Part shown: one piece after another, positions 18,894 through 29,154 of the stretch
How the letters are laid out: each line of letters opens with the position of its first letter
Numbering within the stretch: the stretch's first letter is position 1
DNA from: an uncultured Alphaproteobacteria bacterium
Lineage (GTDB): Bacteria > Pseudomonadota > Alphaproteobacteria > Micavibrionales > Micavibrionaceae
Assembly: GCA_946480475.1 (NCBI GenBank)
Contig: CAMLJM010000006.1
Span: 23,206 to 87,205, forward strand
Reading direction: 5' to 3'
DNA length: 64,000 nt
Position numbers and translations under genes: made by a program
Notes under the pieces: model-generated
Database searches by the model: none
Told to the model about the DNA's origin: nothing
What the model saw: only the letters and a program-made list of their open reading frames with translations

Positions 18894-20168
18894 TCAGGTA
18901 ATCAAACGAAGTTTGCGCTTGAACTGACGGAAGCCGCGTGAAATATCACGACGCCAGCTATAGATCCGCACACCGATACCAGAGCGTAACGACACGCTTT
19001 CACCCCGGGCATGGATGACTGAACGGGTTTCCATGATGCCAAAATATACATGATAAGGTGTCGTGCCCGGCATGTAATCCGTCGCTGGTGACAAATCACG
19101 ATTTAACCACTCGACCCAGAAACCACGTTCCTGCATATAGCTTTCGCGGAATACATTCACCATATCCTTCATGCGAGACTTGATCTCATCCCGGTCACCC
19201 GCCGCATCAATCATAAGCGCATTCGCTTTTAAAGCCTCGGCAAACGGCCATATGCGTTTGGTATCAGTCAGCACAACGCCCTCAGGCGTCAGTACATCAA
19301 AAATGCCACCATAAACTTTATCCCATCCATATTTGTTAGCCCACGTCAGCAAACGCAAACAAACTTCATCATGATGGGTATGATCATTGCGTAAGGCCGC
19401 ATGCTTCTTCAAAAGCCATACCCATTCGAAATAATGGCCCGGCTCAACACGATGACCTATGCCCGGATCAGGCCTTAAGTCCTCGGTAAAAAACTCACAT
19501 AACATATTACGATCCGGGATATAGAAATATTGCTGAAACAACTCCACCAGATGATCAGACATCGCACGATAATCAGACTGGTCGGGCCAGGTTTCCTCAG
19601 CGAACAGACACGCTTCCAGCAAATGCATATGCGGGTTTTGCCGGCGCTGGCGCAAAATGGGTTTCAGATTCTCGTCAATTGCCTCGGCATATCCAGGCTT
19701 ACCTGGCAGCTTAAAATTTCGCTCAATGAATTGCAGCATAGCCGCCGCGTGCTCTTTCGCACGGTCATCTTTCGTCGCACGATAATAATGCGACAGACTG
19801 AATATGACGAATGTCAGTGAATAAAGATCATATGTATTGTCAGCTGGCAATCCACCGTCGCCGAGGCTGAAGCGCCACCCGCCTGTTTCAGGCACAAAAT
19901 ATTTCTCCAGCATAACTTCAAAATGCGCCGTCAATGCTGGCTTAAAAATGTCGGGACGCTGTATGTAAGCATGGCTATAAATGGCAAGTTGTCGACATTG
20001 CGTCAGCAAACGACGGTTACCTACCATGCGCGGCTTGAAACCTTTTGCCAACCGTTCATAAAATCCGCCCGTAGCAGGATCAGGAAAAGCCTCATACCAT
20101 TTGGGCACCCAGCGCTGTAACAGCCTTTGCGCCAGATATTCGACGTTTGTATGTGTACTGTGATTCAT
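18894..20168 (-). CDS. AGE-family epimerase/isomerase
   Basis: A 424-aa member of the N-acylglucosamine 2-epimerase superfamily, which folds as an alpha/alpha barrel and includes mannose isomerases and cellobiose epimerases. Histidines typical of the active site stand in QNPHMHLLEACL, HRVEPGHYFEWVWLL and TPYHVYFGIME; RWSFSLG-like WRFSLGDGG is also present. No signal peptide. Exact sugar is not known. It is divergent from the deacetylase gene at 20184 with only 15 bp between the starts, so the promoters must overlap the coding ends. Confidence 0.85.
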   Translation of the reverse strand: MNHSTHTNVEYLAQRLLQRWVPKWYEAFPDPATGGFYERLAKGFKPRMVGNRRLLTQCRQLAIYSHAYIQRPDIFKPALTAHFEVMLEKYFVPETGGWRFSLGDGGLPADNTYDLYSLTFVIFSLSHYYRATKDDRAKEHAAAMLQFIERNFKLPGKPGYAEAIDENLKPILRQRRQNPHMHLLEACLFAEETWPDQSDYRAMSDHLVELFQQYFYIPDRNMLCEFFTEDLRPDPGIGHRVEPGHYFEWVWLLKKHAALRNDHTHHDEVCLRLLTWANKYGWDKVYGGIFDVLTPEGVVLTDTKRIWPFAEALKANALMIDAAGDRDEIKSRMKDMVNVFRESYMQERGFWVEWLNRDLSPATDYMPGTTPYHVYFGIMETRSVIHARGESVSLRSGIGVRIYSWRRDISRGFRQFKRKLRLIT

Positions 20169-20183
20169 TTATAAGGATTCACC

Positions 20184-21107
20184 ATGACAACTCTGACTCT
20201 ATATATACCCCGCGAAGGACTGGAACACCAGACCGGCCAAGGGCACCCCGAATCGCCCGAAAGGCTGGATGCTATTCTATCCCTGCTGAGTAAGGCACCG
20301 TTTAACGCCTTGCCCCGCATAAACCCTGACGAGGCGCCTCTTAAATGGATAAAGCGCGCCCATGATTCCCGCTATATAGAATGTCTTGAGGAAATAATGC
20401 CGGATCGGGGTCAGGCCTATATTGATAATGACACTGTTGTATCCCCCGGTTCATGGGCGGCAGCCCTCACGGCTGTCGGTGCCGTATGCCAAAGCGCTGA
20501 GGATGTCATCGCCGGAAAAACGACGCGTGCCTTTTGCGCTGTACGCCCCCCCGGTCATCATGCCTTTCCTGATCACGCGGAAGGTTTTTGCCTGTTCAAT
20601 AATGTTTTTATCGGTGCCTTACATGCACAATCATTAGGTCCGAAGAAAATTGCGATTGTCGATTTCGATGTGCATCATGGTAATGGTTCCGACGCTATGA
20701 CACGGAGACATGAAAATGTATTTTATGCCTCCACCCATCAATGGCCGCTTTACCCTGGCACAGGTTTGCTGGAAGATAATATCCCCGGACGAATATTGAA
20801 TATACCGATGAGCGCAGGTGATGGTTCAGTCCGTTTCCACGAAATATATAATCATCAGATTTTGCCTGCAGTACGCGCCTTCAGTCCCGACCTCATCATG
20901 GTCTCGGCAGGATTTGACGCTCACAAGGATGATCCCCTCGCCCAGATTGAACTGGAGACAGCCGATTTCGGGTGGATTACAGCAGAACTGGTGAAAATTG
21001 CCAACGAATGCTGTGGCGGAAAAATAGTATCGGTGCTGGAAGGCGGCTATAATCTGGCCGCCCTCAGCGACGGTGTGGCTTCACACCTTAAGAATTTAAT
21101 GGATTAA
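20184..21107 (+). CDS. histone deacetylase/acetoin utilization family protein
   Basis: A 307-aa zinc-dependent deacylase. The active-site blocks are complete: RPPGHHAF (His pair), GFCLFNNV, IVDFDVHHGNG (Asp-x-His zinc ligands), STHQWPLYPGTG and VSAGFDAHKDDPL (zinc Asp). Bacterial relatives remove acyl groups from polyamines, protein lysines or other small amides; the substrate here is unknown. Cytoplasmic. Its stop overlaps the stop of the 53-aa gene on the other strand by 4 bp. Confidence 0.9.
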   Translation: MTTLTLYIPREGLEHQTGQGHPESPERLDAILSLLSKAPFNALPRINPDEAPLKWIKRAHDSRYIECLEEIMPDRGQAYIDNDTVVSPGSWAAALTAVGAVCQSAEDVIAGKTTRAFCAVRPPGHHAFPDHAEGFCLFNNVFIGALHAQSLGPKKIAIVDFDVHHGNGSDAMTRRHENVFYASTHQWPLYPGTGLLEDNIPGRILNIPMSAGDGSVRFHEIYNHQILPAVRAFSPDLIMVSAGFDAHKDDPLAQIELETADFGWITAELVKIANECCGGKIVSVLEGGYNLAALSDGVASHLKNLMD

Positions 21108-21265
21108 TGCCGTGTCGCTGTTGTGGATAGACGGCGCAGACGTGGGCGAGCACCTAAGATCCGGCTGATTTCGCGTTCACGCTGCTCCATACGGGCGCGG
21201 CTGATACGGCGGGCCAGCGGGTCTGTGTGGACGGCAATTTCGTCCTGATTCTGTTGATTTTGCAT
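21104..21265 (-). CDS. small Arg-rich protein, 53 aa
   Basis: Not recognised. The ATG at 21265 follows a near-perfect AGGAGGT, which argues strongly that this short frame is translated. The product starts MQNQQNQDEIAVHTDPLA and its second half is very basic (RARMEQREREISRILGARPRLRRL), probably one amphipathic helix able to bind nucleic acid or membrane. The stop overlaps the deacetylase stop. It is the only gene on the minus strand between xseB and the deacetylase. Confidence 0.6.
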   Translation of the reverse strand: MQNQQNQDEIAVHTDPLARRISRARMEQREREISRILGARPRLRRLSTTATRH

Positions 21266-21478
21266 GGTCTTACCTCCTGTTTTAGTCATAACTCTTACTT
21301 CCATTGTAACCTTGAAACCACTCTGGCCGGCTTGCATTGTCAGAAGACCAGCCTTAAAGGACGCGCATAGCTCTTTTGCTGTGCAACAACGTGGCTTAAA
21401 CCATTGAAAGGCTTGAGATCCGGGCATTTTTGCCATAGAGTGCAGCGGTTTAAGGAAATAGAGGAATCGGGTTCCCTT

Positions 21479-21727
21479 ATGGCTAAAACGCAAACCGCTG
21501 TTGAAACGCTGAATTTCGAAACTGCCTTGGCAGAGCTCGAAACGATTGTACGCGACCTTGAAACAGGCAAAACAAGCCTCGAAGAATCTATCAGCGCTTA
21601 TGAGCGCGGTGTTGCCCTGCGCACCCATTGCGAAAAAAAGCTGGCCGAGGCTCAGGCCAAAATTGAAAAAATTACCGTGAATACTGACGGCAGCGTGTCT
21701 GCCAAACCGTTCGAAGAACAGGAGTAA
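21479..21727 (+). CDS. xseB: exodeoxyribonuclease VII small subunit
   Basis: Partner of XseA in the nuclease that degrades single-stranded DNA. The 82-aa product from ATG 21479 shows the family core FETALAELETIVRDLETGK and LEESISAYERG, a helical hairpin. GAGGAATCGG precedes the start. It begins the xseB-ispA-dxs block that is common in proteobacteria; ispA follows after 5 bp. xseA is not in this window. Confidence 0.93.
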   Translation: MAKTQTAVETLNFETALAELETIVRDLETGKTSLEESISAYERGVALRTHCEKKLAEAQAKIEKITVNTDGSVSAKPFEEQE

Positions 21728-21732
21728 GCTTT

Positions 21733-22644
21733 ATGGCCCCTTCATCACGCGAAGCAAGTATTAGCCTGCAAGAGCAGCTGAACGATACTGTCGAGGCGCT
21801 TAACAAAACGATCGCGCGCTTGCTTCCTGAAACTGATTTGCCTGAAGCCCCGCTTTTTGAAGCTATGCGCTACGGCACCTTGAACGGTGGTAAACGTTTA
21901 CGTCCCTTCCTGGTTATTCAGTGCGCCAAACTGTTCAATGTGGATCCTAAACGCTCGCGCCGTGTCGCCGCTGCCGTTGAATTCGTGCACTGCTATTCGC
22001 TGATCCATGACGACTTACCGGCGATGGATAATGCCGATTTGCGTCGTGGCAAACCTTCCACACACAAAGCATTTGACGAAGCTACAGCCATTCTCGCGGG
22101 TGACGCCCTGCTGACGAAAGCTTTTGAAGTTCTGGCAGATTCTGAAACACACGAAGATCCGCGCGTGCGTATTGATCTTGTGACCTGTCTGGCGGAGGCA
22201 GCCGGCGGCCACGGCCTTTGCGGCGGGCAGATGCTTGATTTAATTGGTGAAAAATCGTCATTTGATCTGGGTACGATTAGCCGCTTGCAACGCATGAAAA
22301 CAGGCAAGCTGATGTCATTTGCTTGCGAAGCTGGGGCAATTCTTGGTAAAGCAGGCGAGCCACAGCGCAAAGCCCTGTTGAACTACGCCAATGATCTTGG
22401 CCTCGCCTTCCAGGTGACGGACGATATTCTTGACGTTGAATCGAATGTAACTGTTCTTGGTAAGGATACCGGTAAAGATAACCAAGCCGGAAAATCGACC
22501 TTCGTTTCGACAATGGGTAAAGAACAGGCGCGTGGCCGTGCTGAAATGCTGGTCGCACAAGCCAAACGCCACCTCGCGATTTTCGAAGGTCGCGCTGAAA
22601 TGCTGGAAGATCTGGCTGATTACGTGCTGAAACGCCGTACTTAA
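21733..22644 (+). CDS. ispA: farnesyl diphosphate synthase (polyprenyl synthetase)
   Basis: Condenses IPP with DMAPP and geranyl diphosphate to give farnesyl diphosphate, in the cytoplasm. The 303-aa chain shows GGKRLRPFL, the first Asp-rich motif LIHDDLPAMDNADLRRGK and the second DDILDVESN, plus the Lys/Gln block KDNQAGKSTF. It is cotranscribed with xseB (5 bp gap) and dxs (34 bp gap), and uses the products of the IspH step encoded at 16694. Confidence 0.94.
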   Translation: MAPSSREASISLQEQLNDTVEALNKTIARLLPETDLPEAPLFEAMRYGTLNGGKRLRPFLVIQCAKLFNVDPKRSRRVAAAVEFVHCYSLIHDDLPAMDNADLRRGKPSTHKAFDEATAILAGDALLTKAFEVLADSETHEDPRVRIDLVTCLAEAAGGHGLCGGQMLDLIGEKSSFDLGTISRLQRMKTGKLMSFACEAGAILGKAGEPQRKALLNYANDLGLAFQVTDDILDVESNVTVLGKDTGKDNQAGKSTFVSTMGKEQARGRAEMLVAQAKRHLAIFEGRAEMLEDLADYVLKRRT

Positions 22645-22678
22645 TGCTTCGCCCCCAAGGGCGGAAAGACATAGATAA

Positions 22679-24595
22679 ATGACGAACACAAAGACTGTAC
22701 AAGATTTGCATCTTGATCAAACAGATCGCTTGCTCGACGGCGTCGTGACACCTGCTGACATACGCCATTTCAGCGATGAACAATTGAAGCAACTGGCCGA
22801 CGAAGTACGCCAGCAAACCATCGACGCGGTATCGAAAACCGGCGGACATCTCGGTGCAGGTCTGGGCGTTGTTGAGCTCACTGTTGCCCTTCATGCCGTG
22901 TTCAACACGCCGGACGATAAACTGATCTGGGATGTAGGCCATCAATGCTATCCGCATAAAATCCTGACTGGCCGCCGTGGTCGCATAACCACGTTACGCC
23001 AGGGTGGCGGCCTTTCCGGTTTCACCAAGCGCTCTGAATCAGAATACGATCCGTTTGGCGCAGCACACAGCAGCACATCCATCTCCGCAGGCCTAGGCAT
23101 GGCCGTGGCACGCGACCTTGCCGGCAATAACAACAATGTCATTGCCGTGATTGGCGATGGATCCATGAGTGCAGGCATGGCTTACGAAGCCATGAATAAT
23201 GCTGGTGCGATGAAAAGCCGCTTACTGGTCATCCTGAACGACAATGAGATGTCGATTGATCCGCCTGTAGGCGCCCTAAGCAAATACCTCACCCGGTTGG
23301 TATCCTCCAACAAATACATGGGGGCGCGCGAAGCCGGGAAGAAAGTGGTTGGCATTCTGCCGCCACCATTGCGACATGCTGTTAAACGTGCGGAAGAAAC
23401 CGCCCGTATGGCTATGGGCGCGGGCTCCTTGTTCGAAGAAATGGGGTTCTATTACATTGGACCTGTGGACGGACACAACATGGAACAATTGCTGCCCGTT
23501 CTGCGCAACATTCGTGACAGTGACCATGGCCCCGTACTGCTGCACGTCATTACCAAAAAAGGGAAAGGTTACGCCCCCGCAGAAAGTTCTGCCGACAAGA
23601 TGCATGGCGTTGTTAAATTCGATGTCGTGACAGGCAGCCAATACAAAGTAAAATCAAACATTCCAACATACACCAAAGTCTTTGCCCAAAGTCTGATTGA
23701 AGAGGCTAAAAAGGACAATAAGATTGTCGGCGTTACAGCCGCGATGCCATCAGGGACAGGCCTTGATCTGTTTGGTTATGAATTTCCTGATCGCATGTTT
23801 GACGTTGGAATTGCGGAACAGCACGCCGTCACATTTGCTGCCGGGCTAGCCGCAGAGGGTTATAAACCTTTCTGCGCTATATACTCTACATTCCTGCAAC
23901 GCGCTTATGATCAGGTTGTGCACGATGTATGCATCCAGAACCTGCCTGTCCGCTTTGCTATTGATCGCGCGGGCCTTGTCGGTGCTGATGGGGCCACACA
24001 TGCCGGCGCCTTTGATACGGCTTATTTAGGCTGTCTGCCTAACATGATATTAATGGCTGCCGCTGATGAAGCAGAACTTGCCCATATGGTTGCCACGGCT
24101 GCAGCTTATAATGACGGCCCTATTGCCTTCCGCTATCCGCGTGGTGAAGGCGTAGGCCTTGATATGCCTGCGCAGGGAGCCGTTTTGCCGATAGGCAAAG
24201 GCCGCATCATACGCGAAGGTAACGATATCGCGCTGCTGTCGTACGGCACACGTCTGCAGGAATGCGTGAAAGCGGCTGACATACTGGCGGAACAGGGTAT
24301 ATCTGTAACGGTAGCAGATGCACGTTTCGCCAAACCGCTGGATGAGGAACTAGTGGCAAAGCTTGCCAATAAACACAAAGCCCTGATTACAATCGAAGAA
24401 GGAGCGCGCGGCGGCTTTGGTTCGTTTGTGCTCGATTTCCTGAATAACAGCGGCAAGCTGGACACAGGTAAGCTGAAGCTGCGTACCATGGCCCTGCCCG
24501 ATATATTCCAGGACCAGGACTCTCCTGATAAACAGTATGACGAAGCCAAATTGCGGGCGGACCATATCGTTAAAACCGCAAGCGGCCTGATCTAA
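22679..24595 (+). CDS. dxs: 1-deoxy-D-xylulose-5-phosphate synthase
   Basis: Thiamine-diphosphate enzyme joining pyruvate and glyceraldehyde 3-phosphate, the entry to the methylerythritol phosphate pathway. The 638-aa chain has [30 protein letters not shown], the ThDP motif [16 protein letters not shown], and the transketolase-like [18 protein letters not shown]. It is the third gene of the xseB-ispA-dxs unit. The stop codon shares a base with the start of the HAD gene (TAATG). Confidence 0.96.
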   Translation: MTNTKTVQDLHLDQTDRLLDGVVTPADIRHFSDEQLKQLADEVRQQTIDAVSKTGGHLGAGLGVVELTVALHAVFNTPDDKLIWDVGHQCYPHKILTGRRGRITTLRQGGGLSGFTKRSESEYDPFGAAHSSTSISAGLGMAVARDLAGNNNNVIAVIGDGSMSAGMAYEAMNNAGAMKSRLLVILNDNEMSIDPPVGALSKYLTRLVSSNKYMGAREAGKKVVGILPPPLRHAVKRAEETARMAMGAGSLFEEMGFYYIGPVDGHNMEQLLPVLRNIRDSDHGPVLLHVITKKGKGYAPAESSADKMHGVVKFDVVTGSQYKVKSNIPTYTKVFAQSLIEEAKKDNKIVGVTAAMPSGTGLDLFGYEFPDRMFDVGIAEQHAVTFAAGLAAEGYKPFCAIYSTFLQRAYDQVVHDVCIQNLPVRFAIDRAGLVGADGATHAGAFDTAYLGCLPNMILMAAADEAELAHMVATAAAYNDGPIAFRYPRGEGVGLDMPAQGAVLPIGKGRIIREGNDIALLSYGTRLQECVKAADILAEQGISVTVADARFAKPLDEELVAKLANKHKALITIEEGARGGFGSFVLDFLNNSGKLDTGKLKLRTMALPDIFQDQDSPDKQYDEAKLRADHIVKTASGLI

Positions 24596-25293
24596 TGAGT
24601 TTGCCACGCCCAACGATCGTTCTTTTTGATATGGACGGCACCACCGTGCGCCATATCAATCCTAAGCTGCTTCAAATACTTGAGGCCTTGGACGATGCGA
24701 GCCACAAGGCCGCCAAATATTTCTCTGGAGTATTCAAACGCCGCATTGATGCGCCACCTCTCGTCGAAACACGCAATGGAAAACGCCCGAAATTACTGGT
24801 CCATCGCGCCATGCATAAAATGCGCCGCAAGGATGTCGATGAAATCGTTGAACCATGTCCCGGCATCTATGATGTGCTGGATTTCCTGAAAGAGCAGAAT
24901 GTTCAAATGGGCATTGTGAGTAACGGTCTTGGCAAAGGTTACGGTCATGACATCCTGAAAACGTTCGATCTGGAGCGTTATTTCTCGGTTACAATATTCC
25001 GTGAAGATATCCGCCGTTCAAAACCTTATCCCGATCCGCTATTGCAGGCCTTGAATGGCTTGCCACAGCCACTCGGTGAAAGCGATGTCATCTGGTATAT
25101 TGGCGACCGCCGTAAGGATGTACAGGCCGCCATCGCCGCACGTGCACATTTGCCCTGCCCCGTTATCCCTATTGCTTACGGGCTGAATGCGGCGATTGCA
25201 GTATTGGAAAACAATGTCGGTAACGACAATATTATCATGGCGTGGCCAGACCTGATGCCCCGCCTGCGTCAGAGCCTCCTGACTTTTCATTAG
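24595..25293 (+). CDS. HAD-superfamily hydrolase
   Basis: A 232-aa cytoplasmic phosphatase-like protein. Motif I is FDMDGTTV (nucleophile Asp at about residue 12), motif II is GIVSNGLG, the Lys is in RRSKPYPDPLL and motif IV is YIGDRRKDVQAA. A cap region of about 75 residues separates motif I from motif II, as in subclass I. It overlaps dxs by one base, so it is translationally coupled. Many Alphaproteobacteria have tlyA after dxs; here the place is taken by this gene. Substrate unknown. Confidence 0.88.
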   Translation: MSLPRPTIVLFDMDGTTVRHINPKLLQILEALDDASHKAAKYFSGVFKRRIDAPPLVETRNGKRPKLLVHRAMHKMRRKDVDEIVEPCPGIYDVLDFLKEQNVQMGIVSNGLGKGYGHDILKTFDLERYFSVTIFREDIRRSKPYPDPLLQALNGLPQPLGESDVIWYIGDRRKDVQAAIAARAHLPCPVIPIAYGLNAAIAVLENNVGNDNIIMAWPDLMPRLRQSLLTFH

Positions 25294-25317
25294 AGGCCAC
25301 GAGGAAAGATTTCATTA

Positions 25318-27195
25318 TTAATGAATAATAATCTGCCTGCGTGTCATATATCCGGCATTGTGATATTCGGAAATCAACGGCGCTAGTAATTCGGTTAAGC
25401 TTGATTGTGCGGATAAGCCCGCCCCCATGCGTGACTGAGCCTCCAGCAGTTCCGAAAGCAATTCCAACGTTGTTTTTTGCTTAGGCAATTCAACAATGAC
25501 AGCCTCACGGCGATTTTTCTTGCCAGCCAATGTCGCGGCATAATCGAGCGCATCATTCAAGCTGCCCAATTCATCCACCAATCCCACTTTCAGGGCGCTT
25601 TCACCTGTCCAGACACGGCCACGCGCAATCTGGTCCACACGTTCAACGGGCAATTTCCGCCCTTCCGCCACACGATGGATAAACGCATCATAAATACTAT
25701 CCATCATCGTATTCATACGTTCACGTTCAGCGGGGCTATAAACTTCATTCGATGAAAGCAGGCTCGAATTATCGCCAATATGAACATCTTCCCAGTTGAC
25801 GCCCACTTTATCCCATAATTTATCAAGGACAAATTTTCCACCAGCAACGCCAATGGAACCGGTTATGGTCGCAGGCATCGCGAATATATGGTCCGCTGGT
25901 GCGGCAATCCAGTAGCCGCCAGATGCCGCTGTGCCACCCATAGACACAACAACCTTCTTGTCCGCTGCCTGTGCATGAATAAGTGAACGACGAATGGTTT
26001 CTGATGCGGTCGGCGAACCACCGGGGCTGTCGATACGAAGAACGATGGCTTTGATATGCTTATCACGCGCGGACTCATCGATCACCTTAGCAATATCTTC
26101 AGCGCTAGCCATACCTTCACCATAGATGGAAGCCTGGGAACTGGATGTATTACTGTCTGATATGATCGTACCCACAGCATAGACTAAAGCAATCTGCGCT
26201 TTCTCACCGGGCAGCTTCTGTGATAAAGCCAAACGATCATCCATATAGCGGCTGAAACGCACAAATTTCATAGCCTTGATATCTTCGGTGCCGACAGCCT
26301 TCAGCCGGATCTCCTTTTTAAGCACATCGAAATAGTCAACCCGGTCAACAAGCCCCGCTGTCAATGCCTCCTGATCCGTCAAAAGACCCTTGTTAATATT
26401 GTTTTTTATCTCAGCGATCTCTTTCTTACGATCAGCCGCAATAGCGCCAATCATCTGCCCACTGACATCATCCAGCAGTTTCGTCATGGACTCACGAGAC
26501 GTCGCCGGCATATTGCGTTCCGAGAAACTGGTAAAAACATCTTTATACTCTTTGCGTGCAAAGAATTGCGGCTCAACCCCCACTTTGTCCAGCAATTCAC
26601 GTGCATAGGGCATTTCGGCACGTAAACCCGGTATGGACAAAGAACCAACAGGCTGCAACCAAATTTGCTCAGTGGCAGATGCCAGATAATATGATCCCAA
26701 CCCCTCATCCATGGATTCAGCATAGAACCAAGTATGCTTGCCACTGGCACGGAAACGCTTCACGGCATCGCGTAATTCCTGCATCTGCGCCAAAGACAAA
26801 GAACCGCCATTAGGGACAATCAGCAGCCCCTTCACACGGTGATCAATCTGTGCATGATCGATCGCATCAATGACATGGCGAAAGTGTGGTCTTGTTGTAA
26901 AGCTGTAGGGTGAAGCCTCACTATAATCTGAATATGTACCCTCAATCGGCAGATACACGACCATCTTGTCCGGCATAACAGGTGTGCCGCCCTCACTCCC
27001 GAGACGCATGGCCAGGTAAGCACTCAACAACATGGATATCAGGAACATGGCGCCAATCGCCATGCAGACGCGTTTCAAGTTGCGCCAGAAGAAACCACCC
27101 GTCTTTTTTAGCAAGGATTTTTTCTTAGGCGTTGGCTGACGAAATCTCTGGGAGGAAAACAGCGGGCGATCTTTATGAACGGAACGACGCGACAT
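25318..27195 (-). CDS. sppA: signal peptide peptidase SppA, long (67K) type
   Basis: Membrane-bound serine/lysine protease that clears cleaved signal peptides. The 625-aa chain has a basic cytoplasmic start, one membrane segment (about residues 41-63) and two tandem ClpP-like domains. The catalytic dyad is visible: K218 in EYKDVFTSF and S425 in GGTAASGGYW; IDSPGGSPTAS precedes it. Spacing of about 207 residues matches the known K209/S409 pair of E. coli. It lies 12 bp after aroC on the same strand. Confidence 0.93.
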   Translation of the reverse strand: MSRRSVHKDRPLFSSQRFRQPTPKKKSLLKKTGGFFWRNLKRVCMAIGAMFLISMLLSAYLAMRLGSEGGTPVMPDKMVVYLPIEGTYSDYSEASPYSFTTRPHFRHVIDAIDHAQIDHRVKGLLIVPNGGSLSLAQMQELRDAVKRFRASGKHTWFYAESMDEGLGSYYLASATEQIWLQPVGSLSIPGLRAEMPYARELLDKVGVEPQFFARKEYKDVFTSFSERNMPATSRESMTKLLDDVSGQMIGAIAADRKKEIAEIKNNINKGLLTDQEALTAGLVDRVDYFDVLKKEIRLKAVGTEDIKAMKFVRFSRYMDDRLALSQKLPGEKAQIALVYAVGTIISDSNTSSSQASIYGEGMASAEDIAKVIDESARDKHIKAIVLRIDSPGGSPTASETIRRSLIHAQAADKKVVVSMGGTAASGGYWIAAPADHIFAMPATITGSIGVAGGKFVLDKLWDKVGVNWEDVHIGDNSSLLSSNEVYSPAERERMNTMMDSIYDAFIHRVAEGRKLPVERVDQIARGRVWTGESALKVGLVDELGSLNDALDYAATLAGKKNRREAVIVELPKQKTTLELLSELLEAQSRMGAGLSAQSSLTELLAPLISEYHNAGYMTRRQIIIH

Positions 27196-27207
27196 GGAAA
27201 TCCCTCT

Positions 27208-28278
27208 TTATAAACATTGCGCTTTGTGACGCAACCAATGATCAGCAAGAACACAGGCCATCATGGCCTCAGCTACCGGCGTACCCCGGATACCTACGCA
27301 AGGGTCATGACGTCCCTTGGTAATAATTTCCGTTTCCTGACCTTGGCGATCAATGGTTTGCACCGGGGTTAATATAGAGCTTGTAGGCTTGAAGGCCATA
27401 CGCACAATAATGTCCTGCCCGGTGGATATACCGCCCAGAATGCCGCCTGCGTGATTACTCAGGAATTGAGGTTTACCGTCTTCGCCGATACGCATCTGGT
27501 CAGCATTGCGTTCACCACCCCATTCAACGCATTCAAATCCGGCACCGATCTCAACACCTTTCACGGCATTGATCGACATCATGGCTTTAGCCAAGTCAGC
27601 ATCCAGCTTGTCATACACGGGTGCACCCCATCCGGCAGGCACACCACTGGCATGCACTTCAACAATCGCACCCGCACTGGAACCCGCCTTACGGCGCTCA
27701 TCAAGGAAGTATTCCCATTCATCGACGATACGTTTATCTGGCGACCAGAAAGCGTTCTTTTCAACTTGATCCCAATCCCATTTATCACGATTAATTTTGT
27801 GAGGGCCGATCTGCACCACCGCACCACGAATGGTAACGCCTTTCAGAATCTTACGGGCAATGGCGCCCGCAGCCACGCGCATGGCTGTTTCGCGTGCGGA
27901 AGAGCGGCCACCTCCGCGATAATCGCGAATGCCGTATTTTGCATCGTAAGTAAAATCCGCGTGCGCCGGGCGATACTTATCCTTGATATCGCCATAGTCC
28001 TTTGATCGCGCATCTTCATTCTGGATAACCAGACCGATGGGCGTTCCTGTCGTCTGCCCTTCGAACACACCGGACAGAATTTTAACCGTATCCGGCTCCT
28101 GACGTTGCGTCGCGAAGCGGTTTTGACCCGGCTTACGCTTATCAAGCCACACCTGGATATCAGCTTCACTCAGCGCAATGCGGGGTGGCACGCCATCGAC
28201 GACACAGCCAATCGCAGGCCCGTGGCTTTCACCCCAAGTTTGGTATTGAAACAATGTGCCGAAACGGTTTCCTGACAT
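27208..28278 (-). CDS. aroC: chorismate synthase
   Basis: Makes chorismate from 5-enolpyruvylshikimate 3-phosphate with reduced FMN, the last shikimate step. The 356-aa chain carries the signatures [31 protein letters not shown] and [17 protein letters not shown]. The ATG at 28278 is chosen; a TTG six bases upstream is the alternative. AAGGA lies about 10 bases before the ATG. It heads an aroC-sppA unit. Confidence 0.96.
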   Translation of the reverse strand: MSGNRFGTLFQYQTWGESHGPAIGCVVDGVPPRIALSEADIQVWLDKRKPGQNRFATQRQEPDTVKILSGVFEGQTTGTPIGLVIQNEDARSKDYGDIKDKYRPAHADFTYDAKYGIRDYRGGGRSSARETAMRVAAGAIARKILKGVTIRGAVVQIGPHKINRDKWDWDQVEKNAFWSPDKRIVDEWEYFLDERRKAGSSAGAIVEVHASGVPAGWGAPVYDKLDADLAKAMMSINAVKGVEIGAGFECVEWGGERNADQMRIGEDGKPQFLSNHAGGILGGISTGQDIIVRMAFKPTSSILTPVQTIDRQGQETEIITKGRHDPCVGIRGTPVAEAMMACVLADHWLRHKAQCL

Positions 28279-28392
28279 CCTCAAAATCCTTAAAAAACTA
28301 AGACTTAGAAACTACCACAATTTCCACCACTTACTTGAAAAAGATTGACGGGTCAGCCCCAACAGTTTACATATCACGCAAGGAATTGTGAC

Positions 28393-29154
28393 ATGTTTTT
28401 TGCTCGCCATAAAAATCTTTTTGAACTCCTCCTGCCTCATTACGGAGGCGAAGCCCTGCAGCAGGTTCAGGATTCCTTCACCCTCATGGGACTGCCCATG
28501 CCGGAACAAATGGAATATCGAGACACAACTGACGTTGGCGCACTCGTTCTCTTGAATCCTTATGGCTGCACAATCAGAATTACAAACAGACAGAAACTCC
28601 TTAATGAAACAGCATTACGGCATCCCCGATTGCTCCACCCCCTGGGGACTTTTCCCGATACAATACTAAAAATTGACATCTATCCCGGCATCGCTCCTCT
28701 GGCTGATACGGCAGCAGCACCCGATAAAGAATTATTCAGGGACTTTGAGAAGTGTGGGCTAGAAGCTTTTGATGCTAAAACTGTGAATTGCGGCACCCTT
28801 CACAACGGATACGCAGTTATATTCGACATACCCGGCGTACAGAAAGCTGATGAATTTTCCGGGGATGAATCTTCGACCATACCTGAAGATACTTTCCAAA
28901 AAGAAATATATGGGCATTTAAGAGCCGCATTTGCCAAGGCTCTTACAACCTGTGACTTTAAATCTTTCTGGGACCTCTGCGCAGCAGAGCATAACAGAGG
29001 CTTGCTAAAATCAAGCTGGATGATAACAGCCCCTGCGTCCATGGTTGACATTCCAGCCAGAGCATATGAAAGGCACCTAGTCCAGCACAAAGGTATAAAC
29101 CAACCCATTTCTACCGGGCACTATGGCGGCTATAACCTGGGGGCCTTACTCTAA
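28393..29154 (+). CDS. protein of unknown function coupled to a methyltransferase gene
   Basis: Not recognised; 253 aa. The ATG at 28393 (MFFARHKNLF) follows AAGGAA and is preferred over an in-frame upstream start at 28345. The chain is soluble with no signal peptide; it has a conserved-looking block DTTDVGALVLLNPYGCTIRI and ends GHYGGYNLGALL. The stop overlaps the next start (TAATG at 29153-29157), so the product probably works with, or is balanced against, the KsgA-like methyltransferase that follows. Confidence 0.8.
   Translation: MFFARHKNLFELLLPHYGGEALQQVQDSFTLMGLPMPEQMEYRDTTDVGALVLLNPYGCTIRITNRQKLLNETALRHPRLLHPLGTFPDTILKIDIYPGIAPLADTAAAPDKELFRDFEKCGLEAFDAKTVNCGTLHNGYAVIFDIPGVQKADEFSGDESSTIPEDTFQKEIYGHLRAAFAKALTTCDFKSFWDLCAAEHNRGLLKSSWMITAPASMVDIPARAYERHLVQHKGINQPISTGHYGGYNLGALL

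Noticed and set aside
22277..22957. 226-codon open frame antisense to ispA and dxs
   Set aside because: Crosses the ends of two firmly identified genes; composition is atypical.
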